IMG/VR virus record: IMGVR_UViG_3300042090_001763
Span: 1-43,990 of that record
Origin: a virus
Length of the DNA stretch: 43,990 nucleotides
Direction: 5' to 3' (one strand)
How positions within the stretch are numbered: the stretch's first letter is position 1; each line of letters starts with the position of its first letter. The position numbers and the translations under genes were made by a program. The notes under the pieces are model-generated. The model was not told the DNA's origin. It worked only from the letters and a program-made list of their open reading frames with translations, and did not search any database. This document shows positions 28,699 to 38,000 of this stretch, in pieces.

Positions 28699-29412
28699 AT
28701 GACGAACATCTCCACCGAGACCAAAGGTCCGCTGGGCATTCAGGGCTACGAGTCGCTTTATCCCACGGCGACGGCCGGTTATAAGCGCGGCCTTGCAGTC
28801 GTCTACGGGGCGGATCAGTTTCACGCCACTCTGGTCGCGACCGCCGCGGTGCCGATCCTCGGCCTTATCGAAGAGGATGCGGTCAACGTGAAAGAGCCGC
28901 TGCGCGTGATCGAGTTCGGCCAGACGGTGGCGCAGGTGGGCGGCGATTTCGGTTCGATGGTTCCGCTGGCCGTCAATGCCGCGGGCCAGCTGGTCGCGGC
29001 GCAGCCCGGGCAGCCGGTGGTTGCGGTATCGCTGGAGCCTTCCACGGGCATCGCGGGCAGCTACGTCACCGTCTTCGTGCTCGGCTTCTTCGGCTTCCAG
29101 ATGCCCGCGGGCGGCAATGTGAGTTATTACGTCGCAGCGGGCGCGATCCCGGTCGCCGGTGGCACCGCCGTCATCAACGGCGCCGCGGCGCTGGCGATGA
29201 CGCTGGCGCAGCCCACGGCCGCGCAGGACGGCATGATTCTTTTCATCACCGCGGAGACGGCCCACGCGCACACCATCACCACGGCGGCGAGCGGGATCAA
29301 CGGCAGCAAGCATGTCGTGACCTTCACCAATCAGGGCGACGGTGTGGAGCTGGAGGCAATCAACGCGGTCTGGAACGTGCGCAGCCTGGTGGGAGCGGCG
29401 GCGCTCAGCTAG
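28699..29412 (+). CDS. Head decoration-like protein (237 aa)
   Basis: GAAGGAGGGG precedes the ATG. The N-terminal half has YPTATAGYKRGLAVVYGADQ, VPILGLIEEDAVNVKEPLRV and GQTVAQVGGDFGSMVPLAVN, then GQPVVAVSLEPSTGIAGSYV, a beta-barrel pattern as in DUF2190-type decoration or fibre-anchoring head proteins. The C-terminal part has GGTAVINGAAALAMTLAQPT and an Ala/Thr-rich beta domain. Its place between protease and major capsid matches the decoration protein of many tailed phages. Exact family not certain. Confidence 0.68.
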   Translation: MTNISTETKGPLGIQGYESLYPTATAGYKRGLAVVYGADQFHATLVATAAVPILGLIEEDAVNVKEPLRVIEFGQTVAQVGGDFGSMVPLAVNAAGQLVAAQPGQPVVAVSLEPSTGIAGSYVTVFVLGFFGFQMPAGGNVSYYVAAGAIPVAGGTAVINGAAALAMTLAQPTAAQDGMILFITAETAHAHTITTAASGINGSKHVVTFTNQGDGVELEAINAVWNVRSLVGAAALS

Positions 29413-29426
29413 AGAGAATTGCAGGG

Positions 29427-29446
29427 CCGGTCGCTTCGGCGGCCGG
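29427..29446 (+). other. UUCG-capped hairpin before the major capsid gene
   Basis: CCGGTCGC pairs with GCGGCCGG (one wobble pair) around TTCG, an exceptionally stable 8-pair tetraloop hairpin, 14 bases after the decoration stop and 38 before the capsid start. No T-run follows, so mRNA stabilisation or processing is more likely than termination. Confidence 0.6.
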
Positions 29447-29484
29447 GCAAAGCTTGAAGCCCGGAGGGGCAGGAGGACGGATCG

Positions 29485-30561
29485 ATGGGTGGTTATGCAG
29501 GGTTAGCGCCGGCTGGGTTTCCCAATGTGGCGCTCAGCAATTTCGCCAAAGAATTCGCCGACGACGAAGTGCCGCTGGTCGGCGATATGGTCTGCCCGAA
29601 GGTCCCGGTCGATCGGCAGTCCTTCCCCTACGTGATCTGGGATCGCCAGAACCTGCAGCTTCCCGGATCGACGCTGCGGGCGCCGGGCGGCCGGCCGGGC
29701 ACGATTCGGCGCAGCTTCTCGACCGACACCTATTTCGCCCGCGACCACTCCCTCGAAAGCTTCATCCCCTTCGAGAGCGAGGCCTACGCGCTGGGACTGG
29801 GCTTCAGCGAGAAGGCGCATCTGACCGGCGATATCATCGGCCGCATCCGCCGCGCGCGCGAGAACGACATCGCCACGATGGTGCTCTCCACCACGAACTT
29901 CCCGAACGGCGTCACGCTCTCGGGCTCTTCGATGTGGGACAGCTACATCACCACGCCGGCGAACGACACCACGGCCACGGTCACCTCGCATCCGATTAAC
30001 GATGTCGAGACGGCGAAGGAAACGCTGCGGCAGGCCGCGGTGCCCGACAACCTGATGGTGCTGATCCTGTCCAGCCCGGTGGTGCGCGTGCTCGTCAACC
30101 ACCCCGACATCGTCGAGCGCTTCAAGTACACCAACACGACCGGCATCATCGACCTCGACAGGCTCTCCAGCGTCTTCGGCGTGAAATGCGTGCGCGCCGG
30201 CGCGCTGTCGGCCTCGCAGACGATGGGCCTCAGCTGGATCTGGGGGAACAACGCCTTCCTCGGCTACAGCAAGCCCAACCCGGATCGCAACGATGTGAGC
30301 TGCGCGAAGACGTTTGTGTGGGCGGGCGGCAAAGGTCCGGGGCCGGACGGCTCGACGATGGAGTACGCCGGCGCGCCGGGCACCATCGACGGCTACGGCG
30401 TGCTGGAGTGGATCGAACCGCACCTCTCCGAGAAAAAATATTGGCAGTCGGTGCACTGGTACTACGACCTGAAGGTCACGGCGCAGGAGACCGGCTATCC
30501 GCTGCTGAACGCGGTGAGCGGCGACACGATGGAGATCCTGGCAAGCCTGGCTGAGGGCTGA
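29485..30561 (+). CDS. Major capsid protein (358 aa)
   Basis: GCAGGAGGACGG precedes the ATG. The sequence has the features of HK97-fold capsid proteins of Mu-like phages: FADDEVPLVGDMVCPKVPVD, QSFPYVIWDRQNLQLPGST, KAHLTGDIIGRIRRARENDI, NHPDIVERFKYTNTTGI, FGVKCVRAGAL, and a C-terminal KYWQSVHWYYDLKVTAQETG. It follows protease/scaffold and decoration genes in the standard order. It builds the icosahedral shell. About 358 residues is a normal size. Confidence 0.82.
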   Translation: MGGYAGLAPAGFPNVALSNFAKEFADDEVPLVGDMVCPKVPVDRQSFPYVIWDRQNLQLPGSTLRAPGGRPGTIRRSFSTDTYFARDHSLESFIPFESEAYALGLGFSEKAHLTGDIIGRIRRARENDIATMVLSTTNFPNGVTLSGSSMWDSYITTPANDTTATVTSHPINDVETAKETLRQAAVPDNLMVLILSSPVVRVLVNHPDIVERFKYTNTTGIIDLDRLSSVFGVKCVRAGALSASQTMGLSWIWGNNAFLGYSKPNPDRNDVSCAKTFVWAGGKGPGPDGSTMEYAGAPGTIDGYGVLEWIEPHLSEKKYWQSVHWYYDLKVTAQETGYPLLNAVSGDTMEILASLAEG

Positions 30562-30631
30562 GGCGAGGTTTCGTAACGCGGGGCCGCGCTTCGCCGGCGC
30601 GGCCCTTTCCACAGCAAGCGAGGAGGATGAC

Positions 30632-30802
30632 ATGGCCGACAGCAAGAGTGCGGAAAAGAAGAAGAAGTATGCGGTGCGCCGCAAGGTGAAGCACGACAAC
30701 AAGCTCTACGCTCCCTCGGCGAAGGCGGCCGAGCCCAACCTCATCGAGCTGACCGAGTCTCAGGCTGCACCTCTGCTGAAGGTCGGCGCGATCACGGAGT
30801 AA
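30632..30802 (+). CDS. Small basic head-region protein (56 aa)
   Basis: AGGAGGATGAC precedes the ATG. The protein is Lys-rich (KKKKYAVRRKVKHDNKLYAP) and ends IELTESQAAPLLKVGAITE. This short layout, a V-x-K-H-D-x-x-x-Y core then L-T-E-x-x-A-x-x-L-L-x-x-G-A-I, is common in phage head-to-tail regions (DUF7210-like) and may stabilise the capsid or connector. No other function is visible. Confidence 0.72.
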   Translation: MADSKSAEKKKKYAVRRKVKHDNKLYAPSAKAAEPNLIELTESQAAPLLKVGAITE

Positions 30803-30814
30803 TCGCACACCCTC

Positions 30815-31294
30815 ATGGCGTACGCGACCCAGGCCGATCTCGTCCCTCTGCGCATGACGCAGAAGGATCTGAACGAGCTGTGCGTCGACAACGTTCCGGG
30901 TCAGACTCCGATCGCTCCGAATTCGGAGCAGGGGCAGGCGATCGTGGCCAGCGTTACGGCCGCCGCCCTGGAGGAAGCCTCGGGCAAGGTCGACAGCTAC
31001 TGCCGCGGCCGCTACGCCACGCCCCTGCAGCCCAGCGACGACGTGAAGGGGCTCACGCTCGACATCGCCGCGTGGCTGCTGTTCAGCCGGCGCCGCCAGA
31101 TCAAGATGAGCGAGGCGGTGCAGGCGCGTTACGAGGAAGCCATCGGATTCCTCAAGGACATCGCCGCCCGCAGGGCGTCGCTCGACCAGCCCGCCACCGC
31201 GCCCGCGGCGCAGACCGCGACCGCGGGTCCGGAGATCTCCGAACGCGATCGCCACCTGCGCTTCGACGAAAAGAACATCGAGGGCTTCGTCTGA
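30815..31294 (+). CDS. Mu gp36-like head-tail protein (DUF1320) (159 aa)
   Basis: The start MAYATQADLVPLRMTQKDLN followed by ELCVDN, with VTAAALEEASGKVDSYCRGR and YATPL, and LTLDIAAWLLFSRRR, matches the DUF1320/gp36 pattern: Y-x-T-x-x-D-L at the start, A-L-x-x-A-x-x-x-V-D-x-Y and R-Y-x-x-P-L. These helical proteins sit at the head-tail interface. The C-terminal Ala/Pro linker and RHLRFDEKNIEGF are also typical. It overlaps the next start. Confidence 0.85.
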   Translation: MAYATQADLVPLRMTQKDLNELCVDNVPGQTPIAPNSEQGQAIVASVTAAALEEASGKVDSYCRGRYATPLQPSDDVKGLTLDIAAWLLFSRRRQIKMSEAVQARYEEAIGFLKDIAARRASLDQPATAPAAQTATAGPEISERDRHLRFDEKNIEGFV

Positions 31295-31944
31295 TGAGCG
31301 GCACGGATATTTCGGTTCTGGTCGGCGATCGCAACGTCGTGCTCGCGCTCGACCGCTTCACTCTGTCGCTGCAGCAGAACGAAGAGCTGATGCGGGAGAT
31401 CGGCGCGTCGCAGCTGTTGTCGGTGCGGCGCACCTTCCGCGAACAGGGCGTGCCCGCCGGATCGTGGGTTCCGCTCTCGCCGAATACCATCCGCCGCAAC
31501 CCGAAGCTCTATGGCGCCGGCCACAAGCTGCTCATCCTCAGGGGCATGCTGCTGAACTCGATTACGTTTCGCACGATCCGCGGCGGCGTGGTCATCGGCA
31601 CGTCGCTGAAGTACGCGGCCGTGCACCAGTTCGGCTCGCGCGATCGCGGCGTGGCCATCGGCCCGCAGACGGAGGCGGAGTCGAAGGAGACGGTCTATGT
31701 CGGGCCGCACACCCGCGCATACACGAGAGAGCTGGGGACGGGCAAGCTGGGCGGACGCACACGGCGCATTCAGGGGCCGCTGAACCGCCGCACCATCGCC
31801 GTCATGGGGCACACCCGCCATCAGAACATTCCGCCGCGTCCGTATCTGGTCATCCGTCCCGAGGATCCGGCGCGGATTCGCGGCATCGCCGTGGCCTACA
31901 TCGATCGCGCGCGCAAAAGCGCCGGCCTGGGAGGCGCGTCGTGA
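31294..31944 (+). CDS. Mu G-like virion morphogenesis/tail completion protein (216 aa)
   Basis: The ATG overlaps the gp36-like stop. The core SVRRTFREQGVPAGSWVPLS, LILRGMLLNSITFRTI and VVIGTSLKYAAVHQFGSRDR, with NIPPRPYLVIRPEDPARI near the end, is the phage virion morphogenesis family (Mu G, lambda-Z/P2-S-like), which completes the tail end and joins it to the head. The middle holds an insert with VYVGPHTRAYTRELGTGKLG. The assignment is firm on H-Q-F-G and P-P-R-P-Y-L. Confidence 0.87.
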   Translation: MSGTDISVLVGDRNVVLALDRFTLSLQQNEELMREIGASQLLSVRRTFREQGVPAGSWVPLSPNTIRRNPKLYGAGHKLLILRGMLLNSITFRTIRGGVVIGTSLKYAAVHQFGSRDRGVAIGPQTEAESKETVYVGPHTRAYTRELGTGKLGGRTRRIQGPLNRRTIAVMGHTRHQNIPPRPYLVIRPEDPARIRGIAVAYIDRARKSAGLGGAS

Positions 31945-32426
31945 GCAGCACCTTCCGCATCGATTACGCGGAGGCCGCGCTGATCGCACTGCTGCGGCAA
32001 AATCTGGCCAGCGAATACAGCGCGCCGGTCGATGTCGAATCCCTCGGCAGCAAGGATTTCGACGAGGACGACACGCTGGTGCTCGATCCGCCGGCCGCGC
32101 GCGTGCGCTACGTCGGATCGAAGTTCGATACGCTGCGCGACAACAAGCGCCTCACCTACCAGGTTCCGCATATGTTCGAGATCCTGGCCTTCGAGTCGAG
32201 CGCGCGCGACAAGGCGGACGAGCGGCTGCAGACCCTGCAGCTGGTGGCCGCCATCCTCGATCAGCTCGCCGGCGCGCGCCTCGGACTGCAGGATGGAACG
32301 ACCTCGATGCCGATCGCGATCGTTTCGGTGGATCTGGTCGTGACGCAGGCCGGACCGGTCGATCAGCTCTTCTCGATCCTCATCGCGGTCGAGGGGATCG
32401 CGCAATTCAGCGGGGTGAACGCATGA
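31941..32426 (+). CDS. Mu gp37-like protein (DUF1834) (161 aa)
   Basis: The GTG overlaps the preceding stop as GTGA. The sequence YAEAALIALLRQNLASEYSA, DPPAARVRYVGSKFDTLRDN, MFEILAFESSARDKADERL and LQLVAAILDQLAGARLGLQD matches the gp37/DUF1834 layout, a tail-terminator-like alpha/beta fold. It likely caps the tail tube before joining. It overlaps the next gene by four bases. Confidence 0.78.
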   Translation: MSSTFRIDYAEAALIALLRQNLASEYSAPVDVESLGSKDFDEDDTLVLDPPAARVRYVGSKFDTLRDNKRLTYQVPHMFEILAFESSARDKADERLQTLQLVAAILDQLAGARLGLQDGTTSMPIAIVSVDLVVTQAGPVDQLFSILIAVEGIAQFSGVNA

Positions 32427-32674
32427 CGCAGAAGCCTTCCGATTTCGTCCAGGTGCAGCTCTCCGCCGCCGGCATCGCCTTCGCGGCGGGCGGCCCGGTG
32501 CGCGTGTCGAACGCGCACTTCAGTTACGAGTTCAGCCCCGGCGTGCCGGTTCGCGTGCTGACCAGCGAGTGGTCGCGCATGCTGGCGAACGAGACGGTCG
32601 GCGGCAAATCAATTCTGGAGATTGCTGCCGGCCCGGCGGCCCCTCCGGCAGAGCCAGAGGAGAAAGGAAACTGA
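32423..32674 (+). CDS. Small tail-region protein (83 aa)
   Basis: The sequence FVQVQLSAAGIAFAAGGPVR, HFSYEFSPGVPVRVLTSEWS and VGGKSILEIAAGPA is beta-rich, with an acidic tail. Its position corresponds to Mu gp38, a small protein before the tail tube or sheath, but no clear family match is seen. It overlaps the upstream gene by four bases. Confidence 0.62.
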   Translation: MTQKPSDFVQVQLSAAGIAFAAGGPVRVSNAHFSYEFSPGVPVRVLTSEWSRMLANETVGGKSILEIAAGPAAPPAEPEEKGN

Positions 32675-32678
32675 CCCG

Positions 32679-33692
32679 ATGGGTGGACCTTACAATTTTC
32701 TTTCGCAGTGGAAAACAGCACGAAACCTCGTGCTCAGCGCGAACTCGCAGGCCGCCTGGAACGAGACCATGGCCGACGCCGCGCTCACGCGGCGCCAGCG
32801 CTTCGATGGCTCCGCCATCCTTTCGCTCACGCCGACGCGGCGCACCGATCAGGGCTACGCGGGCAAAGGCACCGCCTTCGCCACCAACGGCCAGGTCACT
32901 TCGTGGGACACGAAGCTCGACGGGTTCAAGGCCGATCTGAGCGACTTCCTGGTCGGATGGCTCTTTGCCTTCTGCATGGGCAAGGACACCGTGACCGGCG
33001 CCGGGCCGTACACGCACAGCTTCGCCTTCGACGAATCGACGCGCAGCGCGGTGGCCACCAACGTCTACATGGAAGACACGGCGGCGGTCCACTACAAGCT
33101 GCCCGACATGTGCGTGAACGACATCACGCTGGCCATCAACGAAATCGGCGCGATCTCGGCCGAGATGTCGATGATGGGCACCGGCCGCATGACCATGGGC
33201 TCCATGGCCACGCTGCCGGCGATCCCGGCCGAGACCTATCTGCTCGGCTCCGATGCGGCGGTCACCTTCGGCCCGGTGGGCAGCACGGCTTCGTTCATCG
33301 GCCGCGTCATGAACGCCACGTTCAAGCTCGACAATCAGCTCACGGTACACCGCGCGCCGGGCGGCGGCCTCTATGGCATCTTCGTGCGCAAGGGGAACCC
33401 GAAGTTCTCGCTCAGCACCACGATTGCGGCCAAGGACACCGATGACGTTTTCACGCTCCTGCAGAACGATACGGCTTCGTCCTATTCGCTCGCGGTGAAC
33501 TCCGGCGCGTCGGCGCAGCTCACGGTCACGATCCCGCAGGCCCACCTGAAAACCACGAAGCTGGGCTTCGACGGTGAGATGGTGGTGTGGCAGATCGAAG
33601 CCGACGAGACGAGCTGCTACGACGTCTCCGGCGCACCCCCGATCACCGCGCAGGTGATCAATGGCGTCCCGACCTATCTGGTCACGGCGTAG
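32679..33692 (+). CDS. Probable major tail tube protein (337 aa)
   Basis: GAGGAGAAAGGA precedes the ATG at 32679. The protein is beta-rich with SLTPTRRTDQGYAGKGTAFA, GWLFAFCMGKDTVTG, CVNDITLAINEIGAISAEMS and MMGTGRMT, DNQLTVHRAPGGGLYGIFVR, and LGFDGEMVVWQIEADETSCY. The phrase on a shifted marker protein with a late M-x-G-T-G is typical of siphovirus tail tube proteins. It is followed by the chaperone-like genes and the tape measure. No contractile sheath gene is seen on either side. Confidence 0.75.
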   Translation: MGGPYNFLSQWKTARNLVLSANSQAAWNETMADAALTRRQRFDGSAILSLTPTRRTDQGYAGKGTAFATNGQVTSWDTKLDGFKADLSDFLVGWLFAFCMGKDTVTGAGPYTHSFAFDESTRSAVATNVYMEDTAAVHYKLPDMCVNDITLAINEIGAISAEMSMMGTGRMTMGSMATLPAIPAETYLLGSDAAVTFGPVGSTASFIGRVMNATFKLDNQLTVHRAPGGGLYGIFVRKGNPKFSLSTTIAAKDTDDVFTLLQNDTASSYSLAVNSGASAQLTVTIPQAHLKTTKLGFDGEMVVWQIEADETSCYDVSGAPPITAQVINGVPTYLVTA

Positions 33693-33870
33693 AGAAGAGT
33701 TGGGTCCGGGTGCGTTCCGGCTGATGGGCGCGCCCGGTTTTCCGCAACACTCCGCTGCACGACTCCGCGGCGGGGAGAGATTCCGCAAGGGCTGCGCGGG
33801 TCTCGAAGATGGACACGGTTCCTCACCGTGCGATTTGCGAATTCACCACCGCACCGACGAGGGGAGTCCC
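33693..33870. other. 178-base gap between tail tube and chaperone genes
   Basis: No gene seen. It holds a terminator-like hairpin (33706-33741) and a smaller one, CACGG-N7-CCGTG (33814-33830). Confidence 0.55.
33706..33741 (+). terminator. Terminator-like hairpin after the tail tube gene
   Basis: CCGGGTGCG pairs with CGCGCCCGG over nine base pairs (one wobble) around a 14-base loop, followed by TTTT. It is 13 bases after the stop. It could partly end transcription so that the tube, needed in many copies, is made in excess over the tape measure. Confidence 0.55.
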
Positions 33871-34629
33871 ATGGCAACTATCGAACTGACCCAGCCGCGC
33901 ACGATCGTGATCAAAGATCGGAAGCGCAGCTACTCGCTTGTGGTCGGGCGCATCGCGCGCGCCGACTGGCTGAAGTACTTCGAAGGCATCGTCTCGATCA
34001 GCGAGATGCAGGAAGGCAGGCGCATCGACTCCAGCGATTCGACCGCGGCGCGGCTGGAGCTGGTCGAGTCGAAGCTGATCGACGCGCAGGGCTATGCGGG
34101 GTACGCCACCTCCGGCGCGCTGGCCTCCGCGGTGTTGCCGGAAGGCTGGCAGCAGAAGATCCCGCTCGGCCACCGGCTCGCCGCCGGCAACGCGCTGGTC
34201 AGTGTGACCGCCGTCGATGCGGCCGATGAAGACAATGCGCCGCTCGCGCTGGGCGTGGAGGCAATCTGCCTGAATGCGGTGTGGGGCGCGGACGAGGAAG
34301 GCGTGATGCGCGAGTATCGCGGCCTCTGCCATCGCTTTCGCACGCCCACCGCGGAGCAGCAGCGCCGCTTCTCCCGCGATGCCAGCCGCTCCATGATCAT
34401 CGGCGGATCGCGCACCGGCAAGACGCGCTACCTGGGCGCGCGCGCCACGCTGGTCGCCCTCTACGACGAGCTGATCGAGAGCGTGGAAGGCTACACCGTC
34501 GACGGCAAGCCGCTCGGCGGGCGCGAGCAGATCATTGCCGAGATGGACACCTATCACAAGGCGGTCGCGGCCGACCGGCTGTTTTCGCCGGCCATGCCCG
34601 AGATCACCGAAAGCGACGAGGCAGAGTGA
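33871..34629 (+). CDS. Tail assembly chaperone-like protein (252 aa)
   Basis: GGGGAG precedes the ATG. The protein sits between the tail tube and tape measure genes, where tail assembly chaperones lie. It has IVIKDRKRSYSLVVGRIARA, DWLKYFEGIVSISEMQEGRR, VESKLIDAQGYAGYATSG, and near the end LVALYDELIESVEGYTVDGK followed by REQIIAEMDTYHKAVAADRL. GGSRTGKTRY looks like a P-loop but lacks a matching ATPase fold, so I do not call it one. The chaperone role is inferred from position only. Confidence 0.6.
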   Translation: MATIELTQPRTIVIKDRKRSYSLVVGRIARADWLKYFEGIVSISEMQEGRRIDSSDSTAARLELVESKLIDAQGYAGYATSGALASAVLPEGWQQKIPLGHRLAAGNALVSVTAVDAADEDNAPLALGVEAICLNAVWGADEEGVMREYRGLCHRFRTPTAEQQRRFSRDASRSMIIGGSRTGKTRYLGARATLVALYDELIESVEGYTVDGKPLGGREQIIAEMDTYHKAVAADRLFSPAMPEITESDEAE

Positions 34630-35027
34630 TCGATGTTGTCCGCGATCTGGAAGGCGTGCGCATGGCCCTCGAAGCGATCTTCGAGGAGGACTTCGTGCGC
34701 GGCCGCATCGAACTCCAGGCGGGTGGCGCCAGCGCCGAGACGCGCGCCCGCATGGAGTGGCAGATCCCGCAGCGCACGCTCTCGCCGGGCTACTACCGCT
34801 ACGCCGATCATCTTTTCCGGCTCGACGCGGAGCGGCGCGCCGGCGTCGGCTTCGCATCGGCTGAACTGGCCGCTTTCGAGGCAGACGGACTTGTTGTGCT
34901 GGACCGTGCCCGCCACGCGTTCGAGCACCGTCACCCCTCCTGCGGGGCCTGCGGCATCCGCCAGGAAAATCGTTTCAGTCCGGAGTGCTGCGGCTGTCAC
35001 GTCAAGTTCCGGCGCCGGGGGAAATAA
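34626..35027 (+). CDS. Cys-containing tail-region protein (133 aa)
   Basis: The GTG at 34626 overlaps the upstream stop as GTGA; the frame from the ATG at 34633 is a shadow. The first part VIDVVRDLEGVRMALEAIFE then IPQRTLSPGYYRYADHLF is alpha/beta; the end HPSCGACGIRQENRFSPECC followed by GCHVKF has CxxCG and CxxCH-like ligand pairs for zinc. It occupies the slot where siphoviruses often have a frameshifted chaperone extension. Function unknown. Confidence 0.62.
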   Translation: MIDVVRDLEGVRMALEAIFEEDFVRGRIELQAGGASAETRARMEWQIPQRTLSPGYYRYADHLFRLDAERRAGVGFASAELAAFEADGLVVLDRARHAFEHRHPSCGACGIRQENRFSPECCGCHVKFRRRGK

Positions 35028-38000
35028 ATGTCCACGGTAAACGGAGCCACCGCCGTCGAGATCACCATCAGCGTCGTCGACACGAACTCCGGTGACGTGA
35101 TTTCGAAGGTCAAGAAAAACATCTCGGACATCGGCACGGCCGGCAAAGCCGCGGGCCAGGGCGCGGCGGCCGGGATGGACCAGATCAGCAAGCACTCGCT
35201 CACCGCGCTCGATAACGTGCGGCTGCTGCGCGACGATCTCGGCATCCGCATTCCGCGGTCCATGGAAAAGGCGATCGCGTCGAGCAAGACGCTGATGGCC
35301 GGCATTGGAGCGCTTGGACAAGGTCTGCTGGCGGTCGGCGCCATCGACATCGGCATCCGCATCGCTGAGGGCTTGAAGAAAGGTTACGACGAGTATTTGT
35401 CCCTGACGGCCGCCGCGAAGGCGTACGCGGCCGAAGTTGATAAAGCGCGCCACCAGGACTTCATCGACAGCCACTCCATCGAAACAACCATCGCGCGGAT
35501 CGACGAAGCCACTGAGGCGATCCGCAAATACACCAACGAGGCCGAAAAAGCGAGTTCACACCAGCTCCGCGACTGGGCTGCCGTGCTCGGTGGCGCCCAG
35601 CTTGCGCTGCTGAACCCAGCCAGCCTGTCGGCGACGTACAAAGGCGTGAAAAACCTGATGGCGGGTAAGGACTCGGCAGACAAGGCCATCGACGCGCAAA
35701 AGCAGCTCGACGGGTTGCAGGACCGGGAAAGGGAACAGACACACGAGCGGAATCTGGAGCAGATCGAGGTCAATCACGCTCTCGACGGCGAGCTGCGCGG
35801 GCGGCAGAAAATCAACGCTGAGCTGGCGCAGCACACAGCGATCAACGCCGAGAATCGGCGATACGAAACCGAGCGCGAGGGCGCGCTTGGCAACGCCACC
35901 AGTGGCCAGTCCGGAGCTTCCGAGGAGGCACTGAAGGATCAGAAGGCTCAGCGGGAAGCGCAGGTCCAAACCTTCAACCTGAATCGCGAGCAGATGCAGG
36001 AGCTGCAGCGCATGCGGGCGGAGGCGGCAGAAGCTGGATTAAAAGGCGAGGCCCTCTATGCGCAACAGGAGCGAGATGCAATCGCTGCGCTCAAGGGCAC
36101 GGACAAAGACACCATCGACTATCGCAATTCGATCCATGCGAAGTTCCACGCTGAGGAGATGGCGCGTCTGCGCGATGAAGCGACGGAGACAGCGCGGATC
36201 CAGCGTGAGGCCGCAACGGCCGGCCTCACCGGCATTGCGAAGACGCAGGCCGAGGGCGCGGCGCGCGTAGGTGACATCGCAGGCGATGCGAACCTTTCTC
36301 CGGCGGCGCGTGCGGCCCGGATCGCGGCGGCGCAGCAGACCACGAATGCACAAATCCTTGAGGAGCAGCGTCAGTTTTCGGAAGAGGTCGATGCGATCTC
36401 CGACGCCAGCGCGCAGCATCAGGTCTCCGGGTTCGCGCGGATTCGCGCCGACGCCAGCCGCCAGCTCGACCAGCTGGAGCGTAAGTTCGAGACGACCTAT
36501 GGCCAGATCGATGTCTTTGCGCCCGGAGGAGCTGAAAAATATGCTGCCGGCTACGCCGATCTGCAGCGCGGCCGTGCCGGGATCGGCGCCGACGGGGACC
36601 AGCAGACCGCCGAGCTGGCTCGCCGCAACGCCGAGGAGACGGAGCAGATCGAGGCGCAGGCGCGCGCGAAGCTGCTGAGCGGAGAGAAACAACAGACCGC
36701 CGCGATCGAGACCGAATACGAGGAGCGCGTCCGTAAATACAAAGAGCAGCTCGATCAGCAGGAGATATCGCAGGACGACTTCAACCGCCGCGTCGTCGCT
36801 GCCGGGGAAGAGATGCAGGCGCAGATGGTGGAGCAGGCGCGTCAGGCGCGGGAAAAGATCGCCGGCGAGCTGAGCGCGATCATCGGGGCGCATCCTCTCG
36901 AAGGACTGCAGAAGCTGGGAGAGAAGTTTGCCAGCCAGGCCGGGGCGGCGCTGATCCAGCGCGCAGCGGCTCACTTCGGCGGCCTCCCGAATCCGGAGAG
37001 CGCCATCGATAAGATCGCGGGCATTCCGGGAGTGCGTGGCGGCTCCGCGAGCACTGCCGCTTCCCGCGCGGGCGGCATGATGACCATTGCCCATGCCGAG
37101 ATTCAGATCGGCAGCGCGTCGATTGCCGGCGGTGGTGGTGGATACGCGGGCACCGCGGGCGCGCACGCGGTGGGCTTCGGCGGCGCTGGCTCGACTACCT
37201 CGGGCGGTTGGGGCGGCGGCCTGTTCTCGGGATCGACCGCTGGCGGCGGCGGTGGATTCGGCGGAGGTGGGTTCGGAGGCGGAGACTTCGGCGGCGGACC
37301 TGCAGCGAGCGTGCTCAGCGGCACTCCAGGCGCTTTATCCTTCGGCGCTCCCGGAGGGGGATTCTCCAGCGCGATCGGCGGCATCAAGCAGGGCGTTGGC
37401 GCGGCGCAGGATCTCACCAGCCTGTTCAGCTCCGGCGCCGGCGGTGGCAGTTCCGCGGCGGCCGTGCTGGCGAAGGCGAAACTGCCCTCGGGCCTCGAAA
37501 CCGGCGCAGCCACGGGGACCGATGGCGGCGGCAGCATCGGCGGCGGATCGAGCGCTTTCGGCCAGTCCATGCTGGGCGGCGGCATGACAGCGTCGAACAC
37601 GCTGGGCGCGGCCGGCGCGGGACTCGGACTGTTCAGCGCCTTCAAGACGGGCGGGTTCGGCGGGGCACTGAGCGGCGCGATGAGCGGCGGCCAGCTGGGC
37701 ATGGAGGTGGGCGGCCCGATCGGCGCGGCCATCGGCGCGGTGGGCGGCGCAGTGCTCGGGTTCTTCGGCGGCGGCGAGCAGGCGCGCGTGTGGTGGCTGA
37801 AGCAGGGCCGTCCGCGGCTGGCCAACGACGTCGACAGCTTCGAGCACGGCGGGATGGATTATCTCTCCGCCTACATGGACATGGAACAGTTGAAGACCGA
37901 GGCCCACCAGACGCTGAGCAAAATGGGCTTCGTCGGGTCGCGCTACTACCACGACACCGTGACCGGCGAGATCGGCCAGGAAGAGGCGAAGCTCAGCCGC

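Noticed and set aside
34411-34440. P-loop-like GGSRTGKT in the chaperone-like protein
   Set aside because: No Walker B, no surrounding beta-strand pattern of a P-loop ATPase; the match is probably by chance.
34633-35040. ATG-started 135-codon frame overlapping the 133-aa tail gene
   Set aside because: Ser/Arg-rich nonsense composition; the GTG frame at 34626 gives a protein-like sequence with an ordered Cys motif and a GTGA overlap.
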